A stretch of DNA of 64,000 nucleotides. Origin: JBKPNX01 sp050729115 (GTDB taxonomy: Bacteria > Pseudomonadota > Alphaproteobacteria > Geminicoccales > Geminicoccaceae). Under the pieces are notes generated by a model that was not told the origin of the DNA, made no database searches, and saw nothing but the letters and a program-made list of their open reading frames with translations. The stretch lies in the NCBI GenBank assembly GCA_050729115.1, contig JBOHKK010000001.1:1-64000 (forward strand), given 5' to 3'. The position numbers and the translations under genes are program-made. This document shows positions 18,421-26,674 of the stretch, in pieces (the first letter of the stretch is position 1; each line of letters opens with the position of its first letter).

Positions 18421-18891
18421 TCAGGCGCGCTCGAACGCTGCGCCGCGGGTCTGACGGAAGCTGATCCGGCACAGAACCCAGAGGAACACGGCGAACAGCA
18501 GGTGCGGAACGAGGGAGGCCACGATCAGTTTCGGGCTGACCGCCAGCCCGAGGATGCCCCAGCCGACGATCGGGAAGAACACGAACAGCACGAGCAGCCA
18601 GAGGAAGAGGCCGAGCAGCAGCGCGTTGACCAAGGTGAGGGCGTGGCGGAACAGGGCGACGTACACCACCGACCAGGCGGTCACATAAGCGACGTGGAAC
18701 AGCAGGCCGACCGGAAGAGGCAGGGGGCCTGCAAGGACGGTCTCCGCAAACGCGAGTCCGAGGGGCTTGGGCAGTGGTGAAATCCCGAGCCGAAGCGCCG
18801 GGACCATGACTGCCGACAGCAGGAGCGCGGTGGCGATCCCGATGCCGATGGCCTTGAGGAGTTCGGTGGGCGTGAGCTTGTGAAAGCGCAT
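18421..18891 (-). CDS. Small multi-helix membrane protein
   Basis: Membrane protein of 156 residues with about four helices (ATALLLSAVMVPALRLG; LPVGLLFHVAYVTAWSVVYVA; LLGLFLWLLVLFVFFPIVGWG; ASLVPHLLFAVFLWVLC). I do not recognise a functional family. It starts at the ATG at 18891, 2 bases after the ArsR gene stop, so it is almost certainly co-transcribed with and controlled by that regulator. Confidence 0.75.
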   Translation of the reverse strand: MRFHKLTPTELLKAIGIGIATALLLSAVMVPALRLGISPLPKPLGLAFAETVLAGPLPLPVGLLFHVAYVTAWSVVYVALFRHALTLVNALLLGLFLWLLVLFVFFPIVGWGILGLAVSPKLIVASLVPHLLFAVFLWVLCRISFRQTRGAAFERA

Positions 18892-18893
18892 GG

Positions 18894-19280
18894 CTACCTC
18901 CGTTGACCTTTCGATCCACAAGGGGACGGCTTTCCTTTGACCTCCATCGCCGCGTCGATCGGCTTGGTCGGGCAGCCGGGCAGGCATCCCGAGGGCGCAT
19001 TGTCGCAGCAGTCCTCGAGCAGGAAGCTCAAGAGCCCGCTCAGTCGGTCGTACTCCACTGCATAGAAGATCTGCCGGCCAGCGCGCCGCGAGGTGACGAG
19101 ATCCGCCTGGACGAGCCGAGACAGATGGAATGACAGCGCGTTCGGCGGCATGCCCATGCGTTCGCTGATCTCGCCGGCGGCCAGCCCATCGGGGCCAGCC
19201 GGTATCAGGAGGCGGAACACCGCCAAGCGTGTGTCGTGACCGAGCGCTTCGAAAGCCGCAACCGGGCTCGTCCCTCGCAT
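18894..19280 (-). CDS. ArsR-family metal-responsive repressor
   Basis: Winged-helix regulator of the ArsR/SmtB family, 128 residues. The DNA-binding helix region is visible as ERMGMPPNALSFHLSRLVQADLVTSRR, and the wing as GRQIFYAVEYDRLSGLLSFL. A C-terminal cysteine cluster (EDCCDNAPSGCLPGC near residue 95) could bind a soft metal or metalloid such as As(III), though the classical helix-3 CVC motif is absent. It is the first gene of a leftward unit with the membrane protein, a small Cys protein, ynfA and the MFS gene. Confidence 0.88.
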   Translation of the reverse strand: MRGTSPVAAFEALGHDTRLAVFRLLIPAGPDGLAAGEISERMGMPPNALSFHLSRLVQADLVTSRRAGRQIFYAVEYDRLSGLLSFLLEDCCDNAPSGCLPGCPTKPIDAAMEVKGKPSPCGSKGQRR

Positions 19281-19355
19281 CCTTGAACAAATATTGAAAT
19301 GTCGGCCGCCGTCAACCGGGCTCCGCCGCCGAGGGCTTCACGCCTGCGCGAGGTC

Positions 19356-20711
19356 TCAGATCAGATAGCCGAGGTCCGAAGCGGCGGAGGGATACGCGCT
19401 GACGAGCTTTCTAAGATCGGTCGCGGTGAGGCCGGTGCGCATCGCGAGCCCGAAGAAGTTGATCAGCTCGCTCGCCTCGGGGCCCAACAGGTGCGCGCCG
19501 AGAATGCGCGCCGTGCCCTTCTCGAGCAGCACCTTGGCCGCGGCATGGGTCTCGCCGACCCGCTCGACGCTGTACCAGTCGCTCATGTCGGTGGTTTTGA
19601 CCTCGACGTCGAGCCCCTGCGCGCGCGCCTCGGCTTCGTCAAGGCCGACCCGGGTCAGCTCCGGGATGGTGAACACGGCGCTCGGCACGCCGGTGTAGTC
19701 GGGCGTCTCGGTGTTGCCCTCGAGGAGGTTCGTCGCGACCACCGCGCCCTCCAGGCTGGCGACCGGCGTCAGCGGCGCTCCGGCGGTGGCGGCGGCGTCG
19801 CCGGCCACGTAGACCCGCGGGTTGGAGACGCTCTGCAGGAACTGGTTGACCGCGACGCCCTTCTTTTCGGCGCAGACGTTGCCTCGCTCGAGGTCCAGGC
19901 GCTCGAGTGCCGGCGCACGGCCCGCTCCGTGCACGACCAAATCCGCTTCGAAGGTCTGGTTGCGACCGTCGATCTCGGCGGTCACGCCCAAGCCTGTGCT
20001 GGTGCGCTCGATCGCTTCGACCGCCGCCTTCGCCCGGAAGTCGACACCGAGAGCGCGGGTGCGCTCCAGAAGCTTTACGACCAAGTCCGGATCGAACGCC
20101 TTCAGCGGCCGCTCGCCGCGATCGAGGACGACCACCTCGGCGTCCGCCCGGGCCGCGAGATGCGCGAACTCGAACGAGACATAGCCGCCGCCGATGAACA
20201 GCACGCGCTGCGGCAGCTCGTCGAGCTCGAGAAAACGATCGCTTGTCGTCACGTGCTCAGCACCCTGGATCGGCAACGGCACGGGCTCGGCACCGCTCGC
20301 GATGACCACATGGCGCGCCTGCAGACGCTCGCCGCCGACCTCCAGGGCGTCAGCCGCGACGAACCGCGCGGTGCCTCTGTGCGTGACGATGCCCTTATCG
20401 GCGAAGGCCTTCTCTTTGCTGGCCGGCACCGGATCGGTGAAGCTGCGCTTGAAGCGCATCAGGCTCGGCCAGTCGATACGGACGCCCGGGTCGGCGATGC
20501 CCTTGCCGTGCAGGAGCCGGGCCGCGTCCACGACCTCGGCGCCGCGCCGAAGCACCTTCTTGGGGTCGCATCCGCGCAGCTGGCACGTGCCGCCATACGG
20601 CAGCTCGTCGACGATCGCCACCGACCAGCCGGCCGCACGGCAGCGATTGGCAACCGTGCTTGCGGCAGCGCCGGTGCCGACCACGACCAGGTCGAAGGTG
20701 TCATCCATCAC
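19356..20711 (-). CDS. MerA-like FAD/NAD(P)-dependent disulfide oxidoreductase
   Basis: Class I pyridine nucleotide-disulfide oxidoreductase of 451 residues. It has the FAD dinucleotide motif VVVGTGAAASTVANRC, a redox-active pair in GGTCQLRGCDPKK near residue 42, the NAD(P) motif FIGGGYVSFEFAHL near residue 170, and the dimerisation domain at the end. Unlike MerA it lacks the C-terminal vicinal Cys pair, ending ASDLGYLI, so it is not a mercuric reductase by motif. It is the last gene of the mer operon (19 bases after its neighbour) and could reduce a small thiol or disulfide there. Confidence 0.85.
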   Translation of the reverse strand: MMDDTFDLVVVGTGAAASTVANRCRAAGWSVAIVDELPYGGTCQLRGCDPKKVLRRGAEVVDAARLLHGKGIADPGVRIDWPSLMRFKRSFTDPVPASKEKAFADKGIVTHRGTARFVAADALEVGGERLQARHVVIASGAEPVPLPIQGAEHVTTSDRFLELDELPQRVLFIGGGYVSFEFAHLAARADAEVVVLDRGERPLKAFDPDLVVKLLERTRALGVDFRAKAAVEAIERTSTGLGVTAEIDGRNQTFEADLVVHGAGRAPALERLDLERGNVCAEKKGVAVNQFLQSVSNPRVYVAGDAAATAGAPLTPVASLEGAVVATNLLEGNTETPDYTGVPSAVFTIPELTRVGLDEAEARAQGLDVEVKTTDMSDWYSVERVGETHAAAKVLLEKGTARILGAHLLGPEASELINFFGLAMRTGLTATDLRKLVSAYPSAASDLGYLI

Positions 20712-20730
20712 GGTTTCCCAGAGAGTGTGG

Positions 20731-21255
20731 TCAGTAGACGAGGTAGTCGGCGTCGGCGGTCAGAACCTGCAGGAGAGCCTGCAGTTCCAGCGGCTCCAGG
20801 GCGTCGTCGATCCGCTGCGGATCGATCTGGTAGAGGAGCGCCATGGTCGTGTTGTAGTAGATCTCGGCGCCCTTCGCCTTGATGAAGTCGAGGTACGCGC
20901 CGTAATCGTGCGGCACCTCCTCAAGCGGCACGCCGAACTGCTCGGCGAGCGAGCGCCGCTCGCGCTCGGGGAGCGCGGCGCGGTCCATTGCGGTACTGTC
21001 GATGCCGAGCCAGCCCCGCCAGCCATACCCGCGGGCAACCGAGGTCACGGCGCTGCCGTCGAACACGATGGTCACCGGCCTGCCCTCGGCGAGCGCCGCC
21101 CAAGCCACATTGGGCACCACGCAGATCTGTGCGTCGTCGACGCTGAGCGCGGTCTTGACGTGGAAGACGAGTGGCCGCTCTGCCGCGGCGACCATCGATG
21201 CCGCCGGCAGGAGGGCGAATAGAGTGAGCGCGAGTATGGTGTAGCGCGTGATCAT
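20731..21255 (-). CDS. Secreted DsrE-like protein
   Basis: Exported protein of 174 residues, with a signal peptide (residues 1-27, ending MVAAA). The mature part has the pattern VFHVKTALSVDDAQICV and AWAALAEGRPVTIVFDG of DsrE-type alpha/beta proteins, which handle sulfur or peroxide in some relatives. Its function is unknown. The ATG at 21255 overlaps the previous gene by 4 bases, so it is translationally coupled within the mer operon. Confidence 0.65.
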   Translation of the reverse strand: MITRYTILALTLFALLPAASMVAAAERPLVFHVKTALSVDDAQICVVPNVAWAALAEGRPVTIVFDGSAVTSVARGYGWRGWLGIDSTAMDRAALPERERRSLAEQFGVPLEEVPHDYGAYLDFIKAKGAEIYYNTTMALLYQIDPQRIDDALEPLELQALLQVLTADADYLVY

Positions 21256-21509
21256 CGCGGTGATTCCAGCCGCTTCGGCTCGCGGTGGGCACGACCCTCC
21301 GCGAGCAAGCGCCCCTCCGTGCGCTTCGAGCTCCCGACGACCACCACCACGATCAGCCCGATCAGCGCGGCGCCCAGCAGCCACCGGCCAGCACCATCCA
21401 GCAGCCAGACGCCGAGGCCGCCGAGCGCCCCTGTCGCAGCCAGCGTCAGCCCAACGCAGCAGGCCACCTTCGCCAGCAAGAGGACGAGAACCTTATCGCC
21501 GGTCGCCAT
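21252..21509 (-). CDS. Small two-helix membrane protein in the mer operon
   Basis: An 85-residue protein with two hydrophobic helices. The first contains a vicinal Cys pair (KVACCVGLTL), as in small mercury transport proteins; the second is LIGLIVVVVVG. The tail is basic. It does not clearly match MerE, MerF or MerC, but the Cys pair inside a helix and its position between merA and the DsrE-like gene suggest an inner-membrane Hg(II) role. It overlaps the next gene by 4 bases and follows merA by 7 bases. Confidence 0.65.
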   Translation of the reverse strand: MATGDKVLVLLLAKVACCVGLTLAATGALGGLGVWLLDGAGRWLLGAALIGLIVVVVVGSSKRTEGRLLAEGRAHREPKRLESPR

Positions 21510-21516
21510 CGCCTCA

Positions 21517-22945
21517 TCACCCCGCGCAGCAGGAGAGCTTCTTCACGTCCTTGTCGAAGGTCTGAGCGGCGAGCTTCAGGCCCTCGACCGTGGTCAGATA
21601 GGGGAAAATCGTCTCCCCGAGCTCCTTGCTGGTCATGCCGTGCTTGATGGCGAGCGCTGCGGTCTGGATCGAATCCGCGCCTTCGGGAGCGAGGATGTGG
21701 GCGCCGAGCAGCCGGTCGCTTGCCCGATCGGCCACGAGCTTGATCAGACCGCGGGTATCACGCGCAGCGAGTGCCCGCGGCACCGCATCGAGCGGCAGGA
21801 CGCTGGTCTTGACGTCGAGCCCCGCGGCGCCGGCAGCGGCCTCGGTCAGGCCGACGCTCGCCACCTGCGGGTCGGTGAAGGTCACCATCGGCATGGCTGT
21901 CGCATCGTAGCGGTGCGTGTCGCCGTTGAGCGCGTTGAGCGCTGCGAGCTTGGCGCCGTAGCCGGCCATGTAGACGAACTGGTGCCGGCCGGTGACATCG
22001 CCGGCGGCGTAGATCGTCGGGTTGCTGGTGCGCAGATGGTCGTCGACCAGGATCCCATGGTTGCTCGCCACCGCCACGTCGACCTCGGCAAGGCCGAGCC
22101 CCTCGATGTTGGGCCTGCGCCCGGTCGCCGCCAGCACGACCTCCGCCGCGAGCGCTTCCTCGGCGCCGTTCCGAGCGGCGTCGAGGGCAATGCCATTGCC
22201 GGTGCGACGGACCTGGCGATAGGTCACGCCGGTATGGACCTCGATCCCCTCCCCGCGCAGGTAGTCGGCAAGCGACTCGCTGATCTCCGGCTCGCCTTCG
22301 GGCAGCAGGCGCGAGCGGCAGACCAGCGTCACCCGGACCCCGGCGCGGGCGAACAGCTGCGCGAGTTCGCAGCCGATGTAGCCGCCGCCAATCACCAGCA
22401 TCGAGCGCGGCAGCTCCTCGAGCGCGAGCGCCGTCGTGCTGGTGAGATAGTTGACGTCCTCGATGCCCGGGATCGACGGTCGTGTCGCCGACGCGCCGGT
22501 CGTGACGATCGCCTTGCCCACACTCAGAAGCTCGCCGTTCGCGCGGACACCCTCGGGCGCGAGCCGTGCTGGGCCCTCGATGTAGGCGACGGTGTTGTAA
22601 GCCGGCAGAAGATCGACGTACTTGGCGTGGCGGAGGTCCGCGACCAGCTCGTCCTTCTGTGCGACCAGGCGCTGCCAGTCGTCCAGCCGCGCCTCGCCAC
22701 GGATGTCGGCGAAGCGTGCCGCGGCCCGCGCATGATGCAGGCTCTCTGCGGCGCGGATCAGGGTCTTCCGACGGTACGCAGCCGACGTTGACGCAGGTGC
22801 CACCGATTGTCCCATGGCCGATCAGGGCGACGCGCGCGCCCTGCTCAGCGGCGGTAATCGCGGCCGAGAAACCGGCTGAACCCGCGCCGATCACCGCAAG
22901 GTCGTAGCCGCCATCTCGAGCATTGCCCGTACAACTGGTGGTCAC
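21517..22945 (-). pseudogene. merA: Mercuric reductase with a one-base frameshift
   Basis: Encodes the flavoprotein that reduces Hg(II) to Hg(0) with NADPH, but the frame is broken. From the GTG at 22945 the product starts VTTSCTGNARDGG, has the FAD motif AVIGAGSAGFSAAI and the active site GGTCVNVGCVPS. It then shifts at the bases TTCCGA (22766-22771): the run-on frame reads EDPDP, whereas the adjacent frame gives KTLIRAAESLHHA and continues normally to the C-terminal Cys pair KKLSCCAG. The total length is one base over a multiple of three. The N-terminal HMA domain of long MerA proteins is absent. A sequencing error in a G/C run is possible; if real, mercury reduction is lost. Confidence 0.9.
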
Positions 22946-23166
22946 TCGGCTACTCCCCTTGCGCGGCTGCGCTGCATCCGCACGGCGGCGAAAGCTGTCA
23001 GACCGAGGGACAGGAACAAGGCCGGCAGCAGGATGTAGTCCAGCCAGGCGAGCCAAGCCGACAGACCGACCGTGCCCAACAGGATCACAAGCGCCGGCGT
23101 GAAGCAGCAGATCGCGGCGATCACCGAGCCGGCGGCACCAGTGCAAAGGAGTCCTTTATCGGTCAT
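22942..23166 (-). CDS. merF: Mercury transport protein MerF
   Basis: Small inner-membrane Hg(II) importer of 74 residues with two helices. It has the first MerF Cys pair in AAICCFTPALVILLGTVGLSA and a typical second helix starting LDYILLPALFL. The second, cytoplasmic vicinal Cys pair of classical MerF is missing from the tail (RMQRSRARGVAE). It overlaps merB upstream (ATGA at 23163-23166) and merA downstream (GTGA at 22942-22945), so all three are translationally coupled. Confidence 0.9.
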   Translation of the reverse strand: MTDKGLLCTGAAGSVIAAICCFTPALVILLGTVGLSAWLAWLDYILLPALFLSLGLTAFAAVRMQRSRARGVAE

Positions 23167-23888
23167 GAAGTCACCGCCAGGCCCGCGAGGCTCGGGGCGA
23201 AGATCGCGCGACCGGCCTGGAGTGCCTCATCGACCGACAGGCGAAAGCCCCGGGCCTCCGGATGGTGCTCCGCACGCCAGGCCTCCAGATGCGCGTCGTC
23301 GCAGAAGAAGGCGATGACGGTGCACATCGAGTTGGCTGCGCAGCCGTCCGTCCGGCGAATGCCCGACCAGACGACGGTCGAGCCTGGCCGGACGTCGGCC
23401 ACCGCCCTGCTCCGATCGCTGGTCGCGATAGTGACCGGCGCGCCGCAGGAGCGGCAGCGCGACCGGATCTCGACGTCGCGTCCGTACATGTCGCCGGCGC
23501 CGAGAGCATCGATCGCGGATAAGGCATTCAGGGTTCGCTTCCCCAGGCTGACCCGATGCTCGGTGGCGCGATCCGTCCATGGATAGGCGCCGACGATGCG
23601 CTCGCCATCGGCATCGAGGACGACGAGGTCCCGTGCCTTGAGGCTCGCCAGGAGCGACCTGATCACGCTCTCGCGGACGCCGGCATGCCGTGCAAGGTCG
23701 GCGATCGCCGGCGCGCCGCCCTGCTCGGCGTAGAGGCGGAGAAGAGCGGTGCGCACGTCGTCCTCTGCGGGCGTGTAATCCCGCCACATACTCTCGATGC
23801 CGATCGCCTCGAGAATCGCGAGCAGGGCCTCGCGCGCCTGCGGTGAGGATACCGCCGCCCAGTCCGGGAACGTCACCCCAGGACGCAC
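23163..23888 (-). CDS. merB: MerB-like protein (organomercurial lyase family) with altered active site
   Basis: Related to organomercurial lyase, which cleaves carbon-mercury bonds. The 241-residue reading begins at the GTG at 23888; an internal ATG at 23789 (MWRDYTPAEDDVR) is an alternative. It has a winged-helix part (TALLRLYAEQGG to LKARDLVVLD) and the MerB core. Hand alignment places a Ser where the catalytic Cys96 is expected (LSAIDALG against YTWCALDT), keeps the Asp, and keeps Cys159 (NSMCTVIAFFC). Extra Cys residues occur at CRSCGAP. Activity is therefore doubtful. The 5' end is 7 bases from the insertion element, so the native start or leader may have been lost. Confidence 0.75.
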   Translation of the reverse strand: MRPGVTFPDWAAVSSPQAREALLAILEAIGIESMWRDYTPAEDDVRTALLRLYAEQGGAPAIADLARHAGVRESVIRSLLASLKARDLVVLDADGERIVGAYPWTDRATEHRVSLGKRTLNALSAIDALGAGDMYGRDVEIRSRCRSCGAPVTIATSDRSRAVADVRPGSTVVWSGIRRTDGCAANSMCTVIAFFCDDAHLEAWRAEHHPEARGFRLSVDEALQAGRAIFAPSLAGLAVTS

Positions 23889-23894
23889 GTGATA

Positions 23895-23908
23895 GCTAGC
23901 CCGAAGTT
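23895..23908 (+). repeat. Left terminal inverted repeat of the IS
   Basis: GCTAGCCCGAAGTT, matching the reverse complement of 25822-25835 base for base. Similarity between the two ends stops immediately after this block. Confidence 0.85.
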
Positions 23909-23956
23909 ACGTTGCGTAAAATGACATAGATCATTGATTCCAGGCATGGATTTTGC

Positions 23957-25690
23957 CTAGCGGTGATTCTCGACTGGGAACGCGTCGATCAGGTCCTGGG
24001 CGCGGCGCTGGATCTCCGTGGGCGTGGTGATCTGGGTGAAGGTGGGGGCGTCGGGATCGGTCTTGAGGCGGCAGGTGTTGCGGCAGCGGGTGGCGAGCTC
24101 GGCGAGCAGGGTGTCGAAGCTGTGCAGCGGCAGGCCGTCCTCGGTGCGGCGGGTGGCCTTCTTGCGCTTGGCGTGCGGGGTAGGCGTCGCCGGGGCGACG
24201 GGGTCGCGGGTCTGGCGCTCCGGCTCCAGGGTGTCGTCGTCGAACAGCAGCGGCGCGAGAGCGCGGCGCAGGTGCCATTCGAGATAGGCGCTCAGGAGAC
24301 AGAGGAAGACGTGGGCGCGGACCCGGCGCTCGTCGCGGTGGCGGATCGGTCGGACCAGGATCTCGAGGCCCTTGAGGGTGCGAAACAGGCGCTCGACCTG
24401 GGCCAGGCCCTTGTAGGCGCGCACCGTGTCCGCGGCCGCGAGACGGGCCGCGGGCTCGCTGGTGCGGAGCACATAGATGCCGTCGAGGGCGGCCTCGGCG
24501 GCGATCGCCTGCTGGTCGCGGCGCCAGGCGAAGACGCCGTCGGCGATGGCGAGCCGGAAGTGCTTGGCCACCTTGAAGCGGGCGATCACCCGGCCGACCA
24601 TCTGGCCGATCGCGGCGGCCGAGAAGGGCGTCCTGGTCCGGCGTTGGACCTGGCGGGCGATCTTGGCCAGGTCCTTCTCGGTGGCGGCCAGGAGGGCCGC
24701 GCGCTTGCGCGCCCGCTCCTCGGCGAGCAGGGGATTGTAGCAGGCGATCAGGCGCTCGCCCGGAAAGTCCGGTGCGGTGATCTCGGCCAGGTTCTGCTGG
24801 TCGAACAGCGAGAGCTGGAGGTGCTGGTGCGCGACCAGCTGGCGGATGGCCGCTGACCTGAGGGCGGCGATCCAGCCGAGCTGGGGGTGTTCGCGCAGCC
24901 GCTCGATCTGGGTCTCGGTGCGCAGGCCGCGGTCGCCCACCAGGACCACGCGCGCCAGCCCGAAGCGCTGCTTGAGCTTGTCCAGCTGGTCGGCGACGGT
25001 CGCCGGGTCGCCGGTGTTGCCCGGGGAGACCTCGACCGCCACCGGTCGGCCGCCGCGGCCGGTCAGCACGCCGTAGACCAGCTGGGTCTTGCCTTTCTTG
25101 CCGTCGCGGTTGTGACCGAAGCGCATGAGGGGACAACTCCGGCCCTCGTCGTAGCTGCTGGTCACGTCGTAAAAGACCGGCTGGCCGGCGCTCAGGTGCC
25201 GGCGGGCCAGGGCCTGCTCGATCCGCGCCTGGCGCGCGAGCAGCCAGTCCATGGCCCCATAGAGCTCGTCCACATCGGCCTCCTCGACGGCCAGTTCCTG
25301 CGCCAGGCTGGTGCTGTGCCAGAGCCGGGTGGTGGCGAGCTTGGAGGCGGGGTGGATCAGGCGCTCGAGGATCATCGCCAGGACCAGGTCGCGCTCGCGG
25401 CAGGGCTTGGCGGCGATCAGACGATCGAGGCCGAGGCGGCGCACCATGGCCAGCAGCGCCGCGACATGGCCATGCGGCCACGAGCGTTCGATGGCAAAGG
25501 CGTCCTGGGCCGCGACCAGGCGCTCGCCCTTCAACAGGCGGCGCAGCGCCTGCACCTTGGCACCGGGCCAGTCGGTGAGATTGGCGAGGGTTCGCTTGCG
25601 GACCTTCTTGCCCTCGCGCCAGCCCTCGCGCAGCAGGATCGCGGGCCTCGATTTGCGGTTGGGGACGGTCTCGATGTACATGGGAACCAT
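23957..25690 (-). CDS. IS1634/IS4-group DDE transposase
   Basis: Transposase of 577 residues that fills the insertion sequence. It has the family blocks PVFYDVTSSYDEG near residue 190, ending in the first catalytic Asp region, VVLVGDRGLRTETQIE near residue 255, and the C-terminal RLFRTLKGLEILVRPIRHR followed by RVRAHVFLCLLSAYLEWHL with the catalytic Glu/YREK-like region. The frame is intact, with the start at the ATG at 25690 (a second ATG at 25681). The element may therefore still be mobile. Confidence 0.92.
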   Translation of the reverse strand: MVPMYIETVPNRKSRPAILLREGWREGKKVRKRTLANLTDWPGAKVQALRRLLKGERLVAAQDAFAIERSWPHGHVAALLAMVRRLGLDRLIAAKPCRERDLVLAMILERLIHPASKLATTRLWHSTSLAQELAVEEADVDELYGAMDWLLARQARIEQALARRHLSAGQPVFYDVTSSYDEGRSCPLMRFGHNRDGKKGKTQLVYGVLTGRGGRPVAVEVSPGNTGDPATVADQLDKLKQRFGLARVVLVGDRGLRTETQIERLREHPQLGWIAALRSAAIRQLVAHQHLQLSLFDQQNLAEITAPDFPGERLIACYNPLLAEERARKRAALLAATEKDLAKIARQVQRRTRTPFSAAAIGQMVGRVIARFKVAKHFRLAIADGVFAWRRDQQAIAAEAALDGIYVLRTSEPAARLAAADTVRAYKGLAQVERLFRTLKGLEILVRPIRHRDERRVRAHVFLCLLSAYLEWHLRRALAPLLFDDDTLEPERQTRDPVAPATPTPHAKRKKATRRTEDGLPLHSFDTLLAELATRCRNTCRLKTDPDAPTFTQITTPTEIQRRAQDLIDAFPVENHR

Positions 25691-25821
25691 ACTACCATAA
25701 ACCTACCACCAATTCAATCCGAATAATCCCGTATACATGGGAACATACCGGTCGGCGCACAGGCCACCATCCGCTAGCAAATTCAACGCCATATGCGAAC
25801 CTGACTCCTCAAGTTCAGGGC

Positions 25822-25835
25822 AACTTCGGGCTAGC
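25822..25835 (-). repeat. Right terminal inverted repeat of the IS
   Basis: AACTTCGGGCTAGC on the plus strand, the exact complement of the left end at 23895-23908. It lies 20 bases after the merP stop codon. Confidence 0.85.
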
Positions 25836-25855
25836 CGAGCGGCTGTCGTCGGCCA

Positions 25856-26149
25856 TCAGTCGCCTCCTTGTCCGATCACCCGTGAGGGAAAGCCGACGCC
25901 AGCGGTGGCCTCGGTTAGGGCTGCCACGGTCGTCCTGGCATCATCGAACGTCACCACTGCCATCTTTTCGGTGTAGGAGACCTCGGCGCGCGCAACTCCC
26001 GGCACCTCCTGCAGAACCGTCCGCACGATGTAGGGGCAGCTCGCACAGGTCATGCGGTCGACGGCGAGCGTCACGGTGCGCTCGGCCGCGGTGGCGGCGA
26101 GGCTGGCGAGGAGGGTCGCGGACACTGCGGCGGCGAGGAGACGGGACAT
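25856..26149 (-). CDS. merP: Periplasmic mercury-binding protein MerP
   Basis: Periplasmic Hg(II) scavenger that passes the ion to MerT. The 97-residue precursor has a signal peptide (MSRLLAAAVSATLLASLAA) and one HMA fold with the metal-binding motif DRMTCASCPY. The start ATG at 26149 is the one that gives a proper signal peptide; a longer frame upstream is not used. It follows merT by 20 bases. The insertion sequence begins 20 bases after its stop. Confidence 0.95.
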   Translation of the reverse strand: MSRLLAAAVSATLLASLAATAAERTVTLAVDRMTCASCPYIVRTVLQEVPGVARAEVSYTEKMAVVTFDDARTTVAALTEATAGVGFPSRVIGQGGD

Positions 26150-26169
26150 TCGGTGGATCTCCTTCTCTT

Positions 26170-26571
26170 TCAGGTGCCGAGGAGCGCAGGCGCGACGTAG
26201 GGGAAGGCAAGCGCGGCGGCGACCAGTCCGGTCGCCAGCCACAAGCTGGTCTTGACGATGCGGTCCGACAGCGGCCGCGCGCAGGCTGCGCCGTCAGTGC
26301 AGGCAGGCTTTGGCCGCAGGTAGACGAGCCAGAAACCAGCCCCGAGGAAGGCGAGCGTGATCGCAACGAAGATCGGCTGGTATGGTGAAAGCGCCGTCAG
26401 GGTGCCGATCCAGGCGCCGCCGAGCCCGAGGCTGAACAGCACGAGCGGCAGGATGCAGCAGGACATCGACGCGAACGCGCCCAGCATACCGCCGGCCGCG
26501 AGCCATGCCCGCCGCTTCTCCGTCCGCACCGTCCGACCGTGCGGCGGCTGCTTCAGCTGAATCGCCTGCAT
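26170..26571 (-). CDS. merT: Mercury transport protein MerT
   Basis: Inner-membrane Hg(II) importer of 133 residues with three helices. The vicinal Cys pair in helix 1 (ASMSCCILPLVLFSLG) and the second Cys pair in the cytoplasmic loop (KPACTDGAACARPL) are both present, so the transport path looks intact. It is the first gene of the mer structural operon, with AAGGG before the ATG at 26571 and a MerR-type promoter about 30 bases upstream. Confidence 0.95.
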   Translation of the reverse strand: MQAIQLKQPPHGRTVRTEKRRAWLAAGGMLGAFASMSCCILPLVLFSLGLGGAWIGTLTALSPYQPIFVAITLAFLGAGFWLVYLRPKPACTDGAACARPLSDRIVKTSLWLATGLVAAALAFPYVAPALLGT

Positions 26572-26601
26572 CGCCCTTGACCTTTTCTTTGCGACACCAG
26601 G

Positions 26602-26632
26602 AACCTAGGTCCTGTAGCGGGTACAGGTTCAA
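26602..26632 (-). promoter_or_regulatory. MerR-type promoter/operator of merTP
   Basis: On the minus strand: TTGAAC (26632-26627), a 19-base spacer holding the dyad CCTGTA-CCCGC-TACAGG, then TAGGTT (26607-26602). The 19-base spacer is characteristic of promoters that MerR-family activators untwist. It lies between merT and the divergent merR, as in classical mer operons. Confidence 0.85.
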
Positions 26633-26674
26633 GGGGCTTTGTGGGATCCGAGTTCACGGATACGGGAGCGGGCG

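Larger units (their letters stand above)
23895..25835. mobile_element. IS1634-like insertion sequence
   Basis: A 1.94-kb element with one transposase gene and perfect 14-base terminal inverted repeats (GCTAGCCCGAAGTT at the left, its complement at 25822-25835). Because the outermost bases form the palindrome CTAG, the true tip may be CCCGAAGTT with a 4-base CTAG target duplication; this cannot be resolved by eye. It sits between merP and merB, all in the same orientation, and so separates the promoter-proximal mer genes from the rest. Confidence 0.88.
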
